DNA from: an uncultured Clostridia bacterium | Lineage (GTDB): Bacteria > Bacillota > Clostridia > TANB77 > CAG-508 | DNA: 12,650 bases | Direction: 5' to 3' | NCBI GenBank assembly: GCA_947628925.1 | Contig: CANRBU010000019.1 | Span: 1-12,650, forward strand | The notes under the pieces: model-generated | The model's database searches: none | What the model was told of the DNA's origin: nothing | Seen by the model: the letters and a program-made list of their open reading frames with translations, nothing else | Program-made: the position numbers and the translations under genes | Part shown: positions 1 through 5,900 of the stretch, piece by piece | Layout: each line of letters begins with the position of its first letter | Numbering within the stretch: position 1 is the first letter of the stretch

Positions 1-101
1 TGACAATATCTTCCTGTTACGTTTGATACACTTATACATATTCCAAATTTTCCTCTATTAGTTCTCACATATTCTCCAACTTCAATTTTATCTTCGTTCA
101 C
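1..101 (-). CDS. Small phage protein, 5' part only (runs off the window)
   Basis: Partial gene of 33 codons starting at a GTG (101-99) and continuing past position 1. The GTG is chosen because GAGAGGAG lies about 5 nt upstream and the start overlaps the TGA of the preceding gene (GTGA junction). The visible protein begins MNEDKIEVGEYVRTNRG and continues KFGICISVSN. The IEVGEYVRT opening resembles short phage proteins with a small beta-barrel-like fold (GD/GE-Y-V-R-T start), but no function is known to me. It is the last gene seen in the long minus-strand operon. The recognition is from memory of similar phage proteins, not from a search. Confidence 0.7.
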   Translation of the reverse strand, partial: MNEDKIEVGEYVRTNRGKFGICISVSNVTGRYC

Positions 102-439
102 AGTTTCTCCTCTCTTACCAAAAAGTCATATAATTTTTCTGCTGTTGATACATCTATAATAGTTCCGTCTTTTTCAGTTATACAACCGTCCTTGTATTTT
201 TTACCATATTCTAGATCATATATCCACCAACTTATTGTGTCTTCATCGTTAAACATTATCTCTAACAGCCTTATTACTATATCCTCATGGCATATCATTA
301 AACTACCTGCGTTTGTAAAATCTGATATTATACAATCTGTACTTTCTTTTATTATTTTGTCAATTTCATTTTTTGTCTTTTCTGTTTCTTCTAGCCTTTT
401 CATTATTCTTATAAATTCTTCTTTACTAATTTTGTTCAT
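98..439 (-). CDS. Hypothetical phage protein, 113 aa
   Basis: Acidic soluble protein without signal peptide or membrane segment. The N-terminal 35 residues are charged and probably helical (KRLEETEKTKNEIDKIIKES). The C-terminal half carries the pattern ISWWIYDLEYGKKYKDG followed by TAEKLYDFLV, which I recognise as a recurrent small-protein family of Firmicutes phages (a positively charged YGKKYK stretch, then a T-A-E-x-LYD-x-L helix). No enzymatic motif is visible. Start supported by GGAGGG 3-4 nt before the ATG. It ends in a TGA that overlaps the GTG of the next gene, so the two are probably translationally coupled. Function unknown. Confidence 0.8.
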   Translation of the reverse strand: MNKISKEEFIRIMKRLEETEKTKNEIDKIIKESTDCIISDFTNAGSLMICHEDIVIRLLEIMFNDEDTISWWIYDLEYGKKYKDGCITEKDGTIIDVSTAEKLYDFLVREEKL

Positions 440-472
440 ATTCCCTCCTACTTAAAATCATTTACTTTTATC

Positions 473-739
473 TTAACAATTAGCCTTTAAGTATTCTAAG
501 AATGCTAGCCAGCATTCTTCATCACATTTGTCGCCATATCCATATTCCTTTTGCTGTTCTATATCTCTTATAATTACTTTTTTATCTTTTTCTAGCAATA
601 AATGTGTATTATTTCTTATAAATTCACAAGTCCATTTTACCATGTACGTTCTTCTTCCTAACGCATATCTCACAGAGCCTACTAGCATTGCACTTATATC
701 TGATATTTCCCCATTTATTGTTACTGATATTTGTGTCAT
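473..739 (-). CDS. Hypothetical phage protein, 88 aa
   Basis: Small protein whose centre, SAMLVGSVRYALGRRTYMV followed by KWTCEFI, is a highly typical signature of an uncharacterised family in Clostridia-type phages. The C-terminal part is acidic and aromatic (DKCDEECWLAFLEYLKANC). Three cysteines lie in the last 20 residues, but they do not form a clear zinc motif. The ATG overlaps the end of the preceding gene (TAAATG), with GGAGG about 8 nt upstream. The 33 nt between its stop and the next gene holds that gene's ribosome binding site. No function can be assigned from sequence. Confidence 0.82.
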   Translation of the reverse strand: MTQISVTINGEISDISAMLVGSVRYALGRRTYMVKWTCEFIRNNTHLLLEKDKKVIIRDIEQQKEYGYGDKCDEECWLAFLEYLKANC

Positions 740-1129
740 TTAATTTTCCTCCAATCCTAGTTCTTTTAAGGTATATTCTTTATTTACTTGCATATTTCCA
801 AATTTGATTCCAATTTCTATTTTATAAGTTAGTCCGGTTTGTAATACAATAAATATATCTTCTTCTCTTCTTATAATCCTATCTACTTTCCCATTATTAA
901 GTCCCTCAATAATTTTTATATATAATTTCAAAAACTCTCTTTCCTCTTCGGTCAACAACTCTTTCTTTTCTTCTACTACTTCATATTTTGGTCGTTCTAT
1001 CTTTAAGATTTCTGCATAATTTTTGTTTAATAAATCTTTTTTAAGTCCATTGCCAGATACTACTAAAGTTATTATTTCTCCTGTTTTTATTGACTTAAAT
1101 GTTACTTTATCTCCTACTTGTATATCCAT
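740..1129 (-). CDS. Hypothetical phage protein with VGDKV-type N-terminus, 129 aa
   Basis: The N-terminus (MDIQVGDKVTFKSIKTGEI) looks like a small SH3-like barrel of the kind that opens many phage accessory proteins. It is followed by ILKIERPKYEVVEEKKELL, an acidic helix (LTEEEREFLKLYIKIIEGL), a strand-rich part, and the tail KEYTLKELGLEEN. The central PKYEVVEEK and terminal YTLKELGLEE are familiar from uncharacterised proteins in Firmicutes phages. GAGGG lies 8 nt before the ATG, and the ATG overlaps the upstream TAA. The role is unknown; a structural or regulatory accessory protein is as far as the sequence goes. Confidence 0.8.
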   Translation of the reverse strand: MDIQVGDKVTFKSIKTGEIITLVVSGNGLKKDLLNKNYAEILKIERPKYEVVEEKKELLTEEEREFLKLYIKIIEGLNNGKVDRIIRREEDIFIVLQTGLTYKIEIGIKFGNMQVNKEYTLKELGLEEN

Positions 1130-1312
1130 TTACTTTCCCTCACTTTCACATATACTTTTTATACATTTTGCATCAAATAAAATTGGTTCTATTTTTTCTA
1201 ATATGTAATATTTATATGGCTTTTCTAATCTTATTTCGCTTTTTATTGCCTCTAGCTTATCTAGTATATTAGATATACAACTTTCTATTCTTGTTTTTTC
1301 ATACTCTTCCAT
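1130..1312 (-). CDS. Hypothetical small phage protein, 60 aa
   Basis: Short, mostly helical protein (ESCISNILDKLEAIKSEIRL) with two clustered cysteines near the C-terminus (KCIKSICESEGK). AAGGAGG is placed 8 nt upstream of the ATG, the strongest argument that it is a real gene. The 5' end overlaps the 3' end of the 85-aa gene by 28 nt, and the ribosome binding site lies inside that gene. I do not recognise a family. Confidence 0.72.
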   Translation of the reverse strand: MEEYEKTRIESCISNILDKLEAIKSEIRLEKPYKYYILEKIEPILFDAKCIKSICESEGK

Positions 1313-1542
1313 TTACTTTTCCTCCTTCTGTTCACTTCTTTTCTAAATTTTTTTGAATATTTATATAATATATCATGCACCACTTCACAATTTGCTTGTG
1401 CTGTAGTTAATGGATTTACTATATACCAATCTTTTCCTAACAGGTATTCTTGTAAAAAATTTAATGCCTCTTGTGGGTTTAATGGTGGTGGAAACATATT
1501 ATCTTTTTGCCAATTATTATCTAACCACTTTGAAAATTCCAT
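1285..1542 (-). CDS. Hypothetical phage protein, 85 aa
   Basis: Starts MEFSKWLDNNWQKDNMFPPP, then NPQEALNFLQEYLLGKDWY and VVHDILYKYSKKFRKE. The proline-rich FPPPLNPQEA turn and the LGxDWYIVNPL segment are characteristic of an uncharacterised small family in Clostridia-type phages. The basic tail (RRRKSKWKSMKKQE) is read through the ribosome binding site and first codons of the next gene. That is unusually long for an overlap here and could mean an ancestral stop near KFRKE was lost. The ATG directly follows the TAA of the preceding gene, with AGAGGAG upstream. Confidence 0.75.
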   Translation of the reverse strand: MEFSKWLDNNWQKDNMFPPPLNPQEALNFLQEYLLGKDWYIVNPLTTAQANCEVVHDILYKYSKKFRKEVNRRRKSKWKSMKKQE

Positions 1543-1887
1543 TTACTTCTCCTCTACTTTCTCTTCAAAATATTGTTTTATGCAAATTCGACAATCTTGA
1601 ATACATTTATCTTTTATCATTTCTTCATAACAAAAATTTTTCAAATTACATCCGCTGCAGTATTCGTATTCATCAATCATTTCATCTATTATTTTATTTT
1701 TCTTACTTATTTCTTTATATAACTTAACTGATTCGCCTTTTACTTCATCTATCATATTTACATCGTATTTGTGTTCCATCTCTTGTGCTTGTATTTGATT
1801 TTCTAGTTGAGCTATGTATTGTAAAAGTGTTTTTTTCATCTTCATCATTTTGTTCTTGACTATACAAAATTGCAAAACAAATATCAT
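1543..1887 (-). CDS. 3' part of a cysteine-rich coiled-coil phage protein
   Basis: The meaningful protein begins around KKTLLQYIAQLENQIQAQE (from about 1836) and ends IQDCRICIKQYFEEKVEEK. It is a coiled coil followed by two cysteine pairs (CSGCNLKNFC and CIQDCRIC), possibly a zinc-binding tail. No convincing ribosome binding site precedes any of its ATG codons. In related phage proteins, as I recall them, a TLLQYIxQLE helix follows directly on a KEEIEKAKERI helix like the one encoded by the overlapping frame (1745-1942). I therefore read the two frames as one gene joined by a +1 shift in a 7-A run at 1836-1830. The codons upstream of that run (MIFVLQFCIV) are probably not translated. Confidence 0.65.
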   Translation of the reverse strand: MIFVLQFCIVKNKMMKMKKTLLQYIAQLENQIQAQEMEHKYDVNMIDEVKGESVKLYKEISKKNKIIDEMIDEYEYCSGCNLKNFCYEEMIKDKCIQDCRICIKQYFEEKVEEK

Positions 1888-1942
1888 TTAAGCTATTTTG
1901 TATTCGTTCTTTTGCCTTTTCTATTTCTTCTTTACTTAACAT
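1745..1942 (-). CDS. 5' part of the coiled-coil phage protein (zero frame)
   Basis: Starts MLSKEEIEKAKERIQNSLND, a classic opening of small phage coiled-coil proteins, with GGGTGG shortly upstream of the ATG (overlapping the end of the 105-aa gene). Coding character is good up to about position 1836 (ILYSQEQNDEDEK). After the 7-A run it becomes serine/threonine-rich (NTFTIHSSTRKSNTSTRD), which looks like out-of-frame reading of the neighbouring coiled coil. Removing one A would give QNDEDEKTLLQYIAQLENQ, a continuous helix. The complete product would be about 131 residues. A sequencing indel, a real mutation or polymerase slippage could each explain the break. Confidence 0.65.
   Translation of the reverse strand: MLSKEEIEKAKERIQNSLNDICFAILYSQEQNDEDEKNTFTIHSSTRKSNTSTRDGTQIRCKYDR
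1830..1836 (-). other. A7 homopolymer at a +1 frame break
   Basis: Seven consecutive A on the minus strand (GATGAAAAAAACAC). The upstream frame reads GAT GAA AAA AAC; the downstream coiled-coil frame reads AAA AAA ACA CTT. A transcript or genome with six A would join them. This context is the usual one for transcriptional slippage and for indel errors, and it has no CGG codon, unlike the three other frame breaks in the window. Confidence 0.6.
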
Positions 1943-2249
1943 CTAACCACCCTAATTCTTTACATGTATTTGTTATTGCATTATGCAAATTCATATCTAT
2001 ATCAATTATACATTCACTTTGCCAATGTCCTTGTGATGCACAATATTTTAACCATTCTGTTTCAAATTCTTGTGCAGACCAAGTCTTACTATCTTTTGGG
2101 ATAAACATTTCCCAACAAACATGGTATCTTTTTAATTGCTTATCAAAAGTTATAGAATATTTATTAGTTTCTCTATCTAGTTTATAAAGTAATGTACTTT
2201 CATTATCTAAATATTTATAAAAGCCTAATTGTTCTAATGTCTTATTCAT
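1932..2249 (-). CDS. Hypothetical phage protein, 105 aa
   Basis: Begins MNKTLEQLGFYKYLDNESTL. A strand-rich first half (LLYKLDRETNKYSITFDKQL, KRYHVCWEMFIPK) is followed by helices (TEWLKYCASQGHW, NLHNAITNTCKELGWLDVK). The LEQLGF ... Y-D-x-x-T-x-x-I-x-F-D arrangement is one I associate with small accessory proteins of Firmicutes phages of unknown function. The ATG overlaps the TGA of the N6/N4 methyltransferase gene (ATGA), with GGAG 10 nt upstream, so it should be translated from the same message and coupled to it. Confidence 0.78.
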   Translation of the reverse strand: MNKTLEQLGFYKYLDNESTLLYKLDRETNKYSITFDKQLKRYHVCWEMFIPKDSKTWSAQEFETEWLKYCASQGHWQSECIIDIDMNLHNAITNTCKELGWLDVK

Positions 2250-2992
2250 TCCACCCTAGCTCCTTTACCTACTACATATTCAATTCTTGCCTTAGCTATA
2301 TCGCAATATTCCTTTTCTTTTTCTATTCCTATGAAAGTATAATTTGCGTTTCTTTCGTTATTCTCATACATTGCAGCTTTACCAGTAGAACCACTACCCA
2401 TAAATGGGTCAAGTATTACGGCACCTTTAGGGGCTACTAATCTTATTAAGTATTGCATAAGTGCTGTTGGTTTGACAGTGGGATGAGTGTTTTTTCTAGG
2501 ATTATTACTTCTATTCATAGGAACATTTGAAGAAGACAATTCTGGATTTCTATCACAATCTATTTTTTCTTCAAAGTCATCTAATCCTTCATCTCTGTCT
2601 TTTTTACTTGCTTTAGCACAATAAAAGTATCTACATGCAGACCCTTCATCATTATATGCTTCCCATTTTTGTGTTGGTGGATATTTTCCATATACATTCT
2701 GATTTTTTTCATATTGACTAGTAATGTTACCATTTTTCCTAGTATAAGGCATTGCTCCACATACTTCGTCAAAAGTTATTTGTTCGTAAGTTAGAATAAC
2801 ATTTGATGGAAAACGACCTTCTAGTTTTAACTCTAATGTTTCCTTATAGCGACCACTTTGTTTATAAATTGAATTTACATCATCTTGTTTTTTCATGACT
2901 TTACATTCTTCGTTGTGTTCAACTCTACATTCATCAATATTAATTCCACCAACACCATTTTCTATTATATTATCTACTAAAGTTCCGCCCAA
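2246..2992 (-). CDS. DNA N6/N4 methyltransferase, C-terminal part (reached by +1 shift)
   Basis: Carries the S-adenosylmethionine-binding motif I late in the protein (ILDPFMGSGSTGKAA, about residues 193-207 of this frame), preceded by THPTVKPTALMQYLIRLVAP. This is the C-terminal end of a beta-class adenine-N6/cytosine-N4 methyltransferase. Middle segment GGINIDECRVE and the variable stretch to about residue 170 probably hold target recognition. There is no start codon with a ribosome binding site; the nearest is a TTG inside the upstream frame. Joined at the CGG at 2987 the protein reads KPFG-GTLVDNIIENGVGGI and has about 455 residues, a normal length for the family. Orphan phage methyltransferases usually protect phage DNA from host restriction; no cognate nuclease is visible here. 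Confidence 0.88.
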   Translation of the reverse strand: MGGTLVDNIIENGVGGINIDECRVEHNEECKVMKKQDDVNSIYKQSGRYKETLELKLEGRFPSNVILTYEQITFDEVCGAMPYTRKNGNITSQYEKNQNVYGKYPPTQKWEAYNDEGSACRYFYCAKASKKDRDEGLDDFEEKIDCDRNPELSSSNVPMNRSNNPRKNTHPTVKPTALMQYLIRLVAPKGAVILDPFMGSGSTGKAAMYENNERNANYTFIGIEKEKEYCDIAKARIEYVVGKGARVE

Positions 2993-3614
2993 ATGGTTTT
3001 CTTGCTACTATTATTGGCTCATAAGCTGGTTTTAGACATGTTCCCCAACCTTGCCATTCATTTTGTGCTTCTTTAATATCATATTCTCCCGCTAAAATAC
3101 CAGTACCAGCTTTTTCCTGTGCTTCTGTCAAATTAAAAGCTTTAGATGTACTTCCACTTTTACCTTTGCCAACAACCTTACTTTCTACACCGTTTTTTTT
3201 ATCAATAGCAAGTCCAATATTCATTGACTTTGGAAATCCACTGCCATATAACCACATAATGCAATCTCTTATTTCAAATCCTGCGTCTTCTATGCTACAG
3301 GCTATCCTGTGATAAGTTCTTGTGCCTCCAAATGCTAATAAATAGCCACCAGGCTTTAATACTTCATAGCATTTTTGCCACATTGCTACATTATATTCAA
3401 TTCCTGAACCATCCCATTCTTTACCCATAAAACCCTTACTAAGTCTATTAAATGCACCATCTTTGCCATACTGAGCAGGAGCGGAATTTTGCTTACCAAA
3501 TCTTTTTGTTATACTTGTTAGACCATATGGTGGGTCTGTAATTATTGCATCTATTGAATTTTTATCTATTGTATCTAATGCTTTTAAGCAGTCATCGTTT
3601 ATTATTTTATACAT
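2970..3614 (-). CDS. DNA N6/N4 methyltransferase, N-terminal part (zero frame)
   Basis: Contains the catalytic motif IV TDPPYGL (DPPY at residues 27-30), the Asp/Asn-Pro-Pro-Tyr signature of amino-methyltransferases. It also carries EVLKPGGYLLAFGGTRTYH and the typical IRDCIMWLYGSGFPKSMNI segment. DPPY before the DPFMGSG motif of the downstream frame gives the beta-class order. The zero frame meets a CGG codon at 2987-2985 (residue 210), reads RNFSR and stops. This 214-aa product would lack the cofactor-binding motif and should be inactive. Moving +1 at CGG restores GTLVDN, the expected continuation after ARKPF. Its ATG directly follows the stop of the 76-aa membrane-protein gene. Confidence 0.9.
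   Translation of the reverse strand: MYKIINDDCLKALDTIDKNSIDAIITDPPYGLTSITKRFGKQNSAPAQYGKDGAFNRLSKGFMGKEWDGSGIEYNVAMWQKCYEVLKPGGYLLAFGGTRTYHRIACSIEDAGFEIRDCIMWLYGSGFPKSMNIGLAIDKKNGVESKVVGKGKSGSTSKAFNLTEAQEKAGTGILAGEYDIKEAQNEWQGWGTCLKPAYEPIIVARKPFGRNFSR
2982..2990 (-). other. CGG +1 frameshift site in the N6/N4 methyltransferase
   Basis: The minus strand reads GGG CGG AAC in the upstream frame and GGG (C) GGA ACT in the downstream frame. The zero frame terminates five codons on. The shifted frame puts a glycine codon GGA at the family's conserved K-P-F-x-G-T-L/V position. P-site tRNA-Gly could re-pair from GGG to GGC, so this is the most slip-friendly of the three sites. No internal Shine-Dalgarno stimulator or obvious downstream hairpin is seen. 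Confidence 0.75.
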
Positions 3615-3845
3615 TTATTTCAACTCCAGTTTATCTAACATTTCAATAAATTCTTTATGCTGTTTTCTAAAATCAATACAGTCTAATATACAACATATTC
3701 CCTGTATAAACATTAATGTTAATTGTGGTAATATGATATATGCAGAATTGTACTCAACGTGCAATATATTTAAAATGACAGACAATAAGCTCAAACATAA
3801 AACAGATATTAATGTTATATTGCATATCTTTGTATATGGATTCAT
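3615..3845 (-). CDS. Small membrane protein with two transmembrane segments, 76 aa
   Basis: Two hydrophobic stretches, roughly residues 7-28 (ICNITLISVLCLSLLSVILN) and 35-57 (AYIILPQLTLMFIQGICCIL), are separated by a short polar turn. They are followed by a charged cytoplasmic-type tail (RKQHKEFIEMLDKLELK). GGGAGG lies 6 nt before the ATG. It follows another tiny two-helix membrane protein (3858-4007), and the two may be a pair. Size and topology are holin-like, but its place next to a methyltransferase rather than a lysin gives no support for lysis. A superinfection-exclusion or host-interaction role is equally possible. Family not recognised. Confidence 0.75.
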   Translation of the reverse strand: MNPYTKICNITLISVLCLSLLSVILNILHVEYNSAYIILPQLTLMFIQGICCILDCIDFRKQHKEFIEMLDKLELK

Positions 3846-3857
3846 TTTTCCTCCCTT

Positions 3858-4007
3858 CTATGCAATGATAAGTTCTAAACTAATAAGAATTATACTTAGT
3901 ATCATATACATTATTTTGCATTTTCTTTTTTTGACTATAAACGATAATAAACAAAATAGCCATACAAATAAAACCATTGTTAATCTAATACTCTTATTAA
4001 AACTCAT
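3858..4007 (-). CDS. Tiny membrane protein, 49 aa
   Basis: ATG at 4007-4005, stop TAG at 3860-3858. The product has two hydrophobic helices (about residues 9-25, LTMVLFVWLFCLLSFIV; and 33-49, MYMILSIILISLELIIA) linked by a strongly basic turn KKRKCK, so the loop should face the cytoplasm. The upstream GGAAAGAAGATCC gives only a moderate ribosome binding site. The gene fills the otherwise empty gap before the 76-aa membrane protein, ending 12 nt before that start. Coding status rests on length, topology and fit; AT-rich DNA can give hydrophobic frames by chance, so confidence is moderate. Confidence 0.55.
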   Translation of the reverse strand: MSFNKSIRLTMVLFVWLFCLLSFIVKKRKCKIMYMILSIILISLELIIA

Positions 4008-4099
4008 AATAGGATCTTCTTTCCAGAACTAATGGCTGTAGTCTGAGTATTAGGGGGCAACTACATTTAACTTGGTTATACTCACTAGCACCATCTTTT
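4008..4099 (-). other. Intergenic segment of higher GC, no clear gene
   Basis: This 92-nt stretch is visibly richer in G and C than its surroundings and contains TTGCCCCCTAATACTCAGAC on the minus strand. Short inverted pairs are present (GTAGT...ACTAC and CTAAT...ATTAG), but they are mutually exclusive and weak. One minus-strand frame is open for about 35 codons without a start codon. I see no promoter or terminator of good quality. Confidence 0.35.
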
Positions 4100-4336
4100 C
4101 TAATATTTTCCTGTATCATTACCATAATTTTGTTTAGTCTTTTCTATAAACTCTTCCATAGCCTTTATTACATCATCTCTATTAGCATTTGATACATACA
4201 TAAGTTGTCCTTCTGTGTTAAAATGGAAACTTAAAAGCACAAATCCAAAATCTTCTGGTAATTCATTTTTTATCATTTTTCCAATATCTTGTAGCTTTGC
4301 TTTTACTTCTTCCTCTAATTTGTTTAATTCTTCCAT
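4100..4336 (-). CDS. Hypothetical phage protein, 78 aa
   Basis: An N-terminal helix (NKLEEEVKAKLQDIGKMIKN) is followed by a strand pair LPEDFGFVLLSFHFNTEGQL and the segment YVSNANRDDVIKAMEEFIEK. The pattern (LP-x-x-[FY]-G-F-x-L-L, then S-x-A-N-R-x-D-x-I-K-A-x-E-E-F-I-E-K) is one I know from a widespread uncharacterised family of Firmicutes phages. No catalytic residues stand out. The ATG overlaps the TAA of the zinc-motif gene (TAATG), with AAAGGA upstream. Function unknown. Confidence 0.8.
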   Translation of the reverse strand: MEELNKLEEEVKAKLQDIGKMIKNELPEDFGFVLLSFHFNTEGQLMYVSNANRDDVIKAMEEFIEKTKQNYGNDTGKY

Positions 4337-4590
4337 TATTGTTTTTCCTTTCTTATTTTTTTAAATACTTCTAAATCATAACATTTTTCGCATACCGCAT
4401 AGCCAAAACCAATATCAGTATGTATTTCTAATGAAGTATAACTATCTCCATATTTTATTTTTTTGCCACAATGTGGACAATTTACAATTTCGTCCATATC
4501 ATCACAATATGTCGTGCAATTCCAGTTATCTGGTATATTATAAGGCTCATATTGATGTTTCTGGTAGTTCCATTTGTTTAATGTACTCAT
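4336..4590 (-). CDS. Small zinc-motif phage protein, 84 aa
   Basis: The product has a CPHCGKK motif (about residues 38-41) and a second pair, CEKC (about 69-72), some 27 residues later. Together they form a likely four-cysteine zinc ribbon. The N-terminal part NKWNYQKHQYEPYNIPDNW and the central YTSLEIHTDIGFGYAVCEKC are typical of a recurrent small family of Clostridia-type phages. A nucleic-acid or protein-binding role is only an inference from the zinc ribbon. AAAGGAG lies 3-4 nt from the ATG. The first 44 nt overlap the 3' end of the methyltransferase-fusion gene in another frame. Confidence 0.8.
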   Translation of the reverse strand: MSTLNKWNYQKHQYEPYNIPDNWNCTTYCDDMDEIVNCPHCGKKIKYGDSYTSLEIHTDIGFGYAVCEKCYDLEVFKKIRKEKQ

Positions 4591-5872
4591 TTTCTCCTTT
4601 TTCCTTTCTCCTTATTTCTTGCATTGCTTCAGTTATCTTTGTGAATAAGCCTTCTTTATCGTCAAATAAGACGAGATTTTCTTCTTTTTTGTCAATGCAG
4701 GATTCTTTAAGTATATAATAGATTTCGTCTTTTTTTATACAAATTTCGTCTATAAAATCATCGTATACTCTTATTTCTCCATTTGTTTCATATATTACCC
4801 ATACTCTTTCGTCTATATAAAACTTGTTATGTATTTCCATATAATTTTTAACTCCTCTCTGAACTTTATTTACATTGCTGAAAAATAAATTTTTAAATAT
4901 TTTTTCTAATACAGTTACAACAATGCTATTTCCTGCTTGTTTATATAATTGTGTATTGCTTGTAGGTATTGCTTCAGCTTTTTCAAAATCTTCATCAGAA
5001 AAGCCCATAAGTCGCCAACATTCTTTTGGTGTAAGTTTTCTGATTTTTAAATTTTCAATAACACCCATATTATCATTTGCCATTAGTGTTTGTGAAACTT
5101 GATGTCCGACTCTCCCCCTTCGTGTTGTACTATTAGAATATTGTAAATTTATACTATCGCCATCAATAGCTTCATCATATCCTTTTTTGGTTGCATTTTT
5201 TATTGCTATTTTAGGTTCAGTATTACCACCTTGACATGTATGTATTGTTGGACTTAATCCATCTTCTGAATATACTCTTGTACAACATTCGTTTATTTTA
5301 TCCCATTTACCGCCTATTAAGTTTCCTACTTGTATACATTTTTCAACCATCATAGGAGATTTATAATCACTTGCTGTTAAAGTTCTTGCTAATCCTAATT
5401 CATTATATACAGTGTTTGATTGATGTTGTTTTCCATTTTCTGATTTTTTTATAAATCCAAATGCATTTTCATTTTCTATTTTTATAAGATTTTCCAGTTG
5501 ATTTTCACTTATATAATATTTTTCATCTACTGTGTTTTCCAACATATCTTTTAACTTTAATTTTAATTCTTCTTTAGGAGGAAATTCAAAATCTAAATCT
5601 TCTTTTATGCTAATAGTGAAAACTCTTTCTCTGTTCTGAGGAATACCATAATCTTTAGCATTTAAAACTTGATAATAATTTTTATAACCAAGTTCTTGCA
5701 TTTTTTCTAAGTACTTATCAAAATTATGTCTGTGTTTTTGACTGAGTATGTTTTTGACATTTTCCCATAGCACATATTTTGGTTTTATTTGTTCAACTAT
5801 TCTTAATGTTTCATACATTAGGCTACTTCTTGTTCCGCTATTTTCATCTCCACCTGCTTGTTTACCTGCCAA
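4547..5872 (-). CDS. C5 cytosine DNA methyltransferase, catalytic/C-terminal part, fused to a small phage domain
   Basis: The frame is open from the PCQDFS motif (codons just upstream of 5872), so the catalytic cysteine, residue 72 of the joined protein, is encoded here. It continues through motif VI WENV (residues 36-39), motif VIII PQNRERVF (78-85), a long target-recognition region, RKLTPKECWRLMGF (IX) and QAGNSIVVTVLEKIF (X). The first part of the enzyme (FAGIG cofactor motif) is at 5892-6101 in another frame. Joined through CGG at 5897 the methyltransferase is about 420 residues, followed in frame by a 97-residue domain starting MEIHNKFYIDERVWVIYETN. That domain resembles independent small phage proteins and has its own ATG and AGGAG. 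Likely role: modification of phage DNA against host restriction. Confidence 0.9.
   Translation of the reverse strand: MAGKQAGGDENSGTRSSLMYETLRIVEQIKPKYVLWENVKNILSQKHRHNFDKYLEKMQELGYKNYYQVLNAKDYGIPQNRERVFTISIKEDLDFEFPPKEELKLKLKDMLENTVDEKYYISENQLENLIKIENENAFGFIKKSENGKQHQSNTVYNELGLARTLTASDYKSPMMVEKCIQVGNLIGGKWDKINECCTRVYSEDGLSPTIHTCQGGNTEPKIAIKNATKKGYDEAIDGDSINLQYSNSTTRRGRVGHQVSQTLMANDNMGVIENLKIRKLTPKECWRLMGFSDEDFEKAEAIPTSNTQLYKQAGNSIVVTVLEKIFKNLFFSNVNKVQRGVKNYMEIHNKFYIDERVWVIYETNGEIRVYDDFIDEICIKKDEIYYILKESCIDKKEENLVLFDDKEGLFTKITEAMQEIRRKEKGENEYIKQMELPETSI
4838..4859 (-). promoter_or_regulatory. Internal ribosome binding site and start for the C-terminal domain
   Basis: GAGAGGAG on the minus strand precedes an in-frame ATG (4840-4838) by 11 nt. 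The codons from this ATG to the stop at 4547 encode a 97-aa protein with a phage-type opening (MEIHNKFYIDERVWVIYETN). It is probably a gene that can be translated alone, with the upstream methyltransferase having lost its own stop codon, or it is a deliberate dual-product arrangement. Confidence 0.5.
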
Positions 5873-5891
5873 ACTAAAATCCTGGCATGGA

Positions 5892-5900
5892 CTACCGATG
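5892..5900 (-). other. CGG +1 frameshift site in the C5 methyltransferase
   Basis: The minus strand reads CAT CGG TAG in the upstream frame and CAT (C) GGT AGT CCA TGC in the downstream frame. The slow-codon candidate CGG is followed directly by a stop in zero frame. The shifted frame supplies the conserved Gly-Ser-Pro-Cys of motif IV. tRNA-His would not re-pair well on ATC, so out-of-frame acceptance of tRNA-Gly or four-base reading fits better than simple slippage. Confidence 0.8.

Noticed and set aside
1285..1342. Basic tail of the 85-aa gene read through the next gene's start, possible frame error
   Set aside because: No CGG codon and no clear family alignment from memory to show the tail is wrong; a simple overlap is sufficient.
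1870..2187. Plus-strand frame of 105 codons opposite small phage genes
   Set aside because: Antisense shadow of well-supported minus-strand genes; no ribosome binding site and composition typical of reversed AT-rich coding DNA.
2246..3614. CRISPR array, tRNA, insertion sequence or toxin-antitoxin pair anywhere in the window
   Set aside because: No regularly spaced repeats, cloverleaf, transposase motifs or terminal inverted repeats were seen; the methyltransferases have no visible partner nuclease.
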